The notes beneath the pieces were generated by a model. It ran no database searches. It worked only from the letters and a program-made list of their open reading frames with translations, and was not told the DNA's origin. Below are positions 63,741 to 64,000 of a DNA stretch of 64,000 nucleotides, one piece after another. The position numbers and the translations under genes were made by a program. Each line of letters starts with the position of its first letter. The first letter of the stretch is position 1. The DNA comes from Pseudomonas sp. MAG733B. Its GTDB lineage: Bacteria > Pseudomonadota > Gammaproteobacteria > Pseudomonadales > Pseudomonadaceae. The stretch is taken from NCBI RefSeq assembly GCF_036884845.1, contig NZ_CP145732.1, forward strand, positions 3,224,001-3,288,000, given 5' to 3'.

Positions 63741-64000
63741 ATGTTCGACTGGAATGACCTGCGGTTTTTTCTCGAACTACAGCGTAGCGGGCGTTTGCTG
63801 ACCGCTGCTCGCCGTTTGAACACCACTCACGCCACCGTGGCGCGGCATATCGAGGCCGTTGAAAAGAGCCTCGGCACCGCGCTGTTCGTGCAGCATGCCC
63901 AAGGTTATGAACTGACCCCGGCCGGCGAAGCGCTGCTCAAACACGCCGAGGCTATGGAAAACGTCGCGTTGCTGGCCCAGGAAGAAATCACCCAGTCCAC
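63741..64000 (+). CDS. LysR-family regulator, N-terminal fragment (runs off the window)
   Basis: 86 codons are present from ATG 63741, with AAGGA upstream. The winged helix-turn-helix is clear: LRFFLELQRSGRLLTAARRL, then NTTHATVARHIEAVEKSLGT and LFVQHAQGYELTPAGEALL. It is divergent from the GMC oxidoreductase gene and probably controls it. The effector domain lies outside the window. Confidence 0.88.
   Translation, partial: MFDWNDLRFFLELQRSGRLLTAARRLNTTHATVARHIEAVEKSLGTALFVQHAQGYELTPAGEALLKHAEAMENVALLAQEEITQS

Overview
This window looks like part of the chromosome of a fluorescent-group Pseudomonas. The reasons are the high GC, GC-rich codon use, about fourteen paired REP (REPIN) palindromes lying only between genes, and family members typical of the genus: a Puu/Spu polyamine locus, DUF1428, YiaVW, an MHS transporter and a REP-adjacent IS110-type element. 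The species call is inference. I recognise no rRNA, tRNA, prophage or CRISPR.

Layout. 1-4.2 kb: a partial MFS pump divergent from a LysR regulator, a 30-residue membrane peptide coupled to an 89-residue protein, a lipoprotein, DUF1428 and the 2'-5' RNA ligase-like phosphodiesterase ThpR. 4.4-15.2 kb: a polyamine locus with ABC transporter potG-potH-potI-potF (potF is broken by an in-frame amber), puuD divergent from puuA-puuC-puuB, and a PuuR-like regulator. Together these would import putrescine and convert it through gamma-glutamyl intermediates to GABA. 15.4-22.7 kb: accessory genes, including a secreted protein built of six 21-residue two-cysteine repeats, an epoxide-hydrolase-like enzyme, a CigR-like protein, a small gene behind a structured leader, and a wHTH/TolB-like regulator next to two uncharacterised genes. 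22.8-30.5 kb: YiaW/YiaV, ornithine decarboxylase, a DeoR regulator, and a second gamma-glutamylpolyamine synthetase plus FAD oxidase pair.

30.8-42.4 kb: a ChrA transporter, a moaD remnant, a bestrophin-like channel, moaA, an orphan DUF2474 peptide, a CAP-domain protein divergent from a SleB-type hydrolase, a four-gene glycan-modification operon (epimerase, GT2, LAB_N protein, ArnT-like GT), a GlxA-type regulator and a nitrilase. 42.4-49.4 kb: a copper/silver efflux block (CopL-like, CusC, CusB, CusA, CusF) and a DoxX protein. 49.7-58.8 kb: a soluble CZB chemoreceptor, a ProA-like dehydrogenase with an N-terminal extension, beta carbonic anhydrase, a GNAT protein, TopB, DUF427 and an L-lactate dehydrogenase. 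58.8-64 kb: an MHS transporter, an IS110/IS1111-type insertion sequence that has run into the 3' end of a GMC oxidoreductase gene, and a partial LysR regulator.

The strongest leads for something undescribed are the cysteine-repeat protein, the regulator plus two-gene module at 18.5-20.5 kb, the structured leader at 17.86-17.95 kb, and the folded non-coding end of the insertion sequence, which is a candidate guide (bridge) RNA. The main decay events are the potF amber and the moaD remnant.
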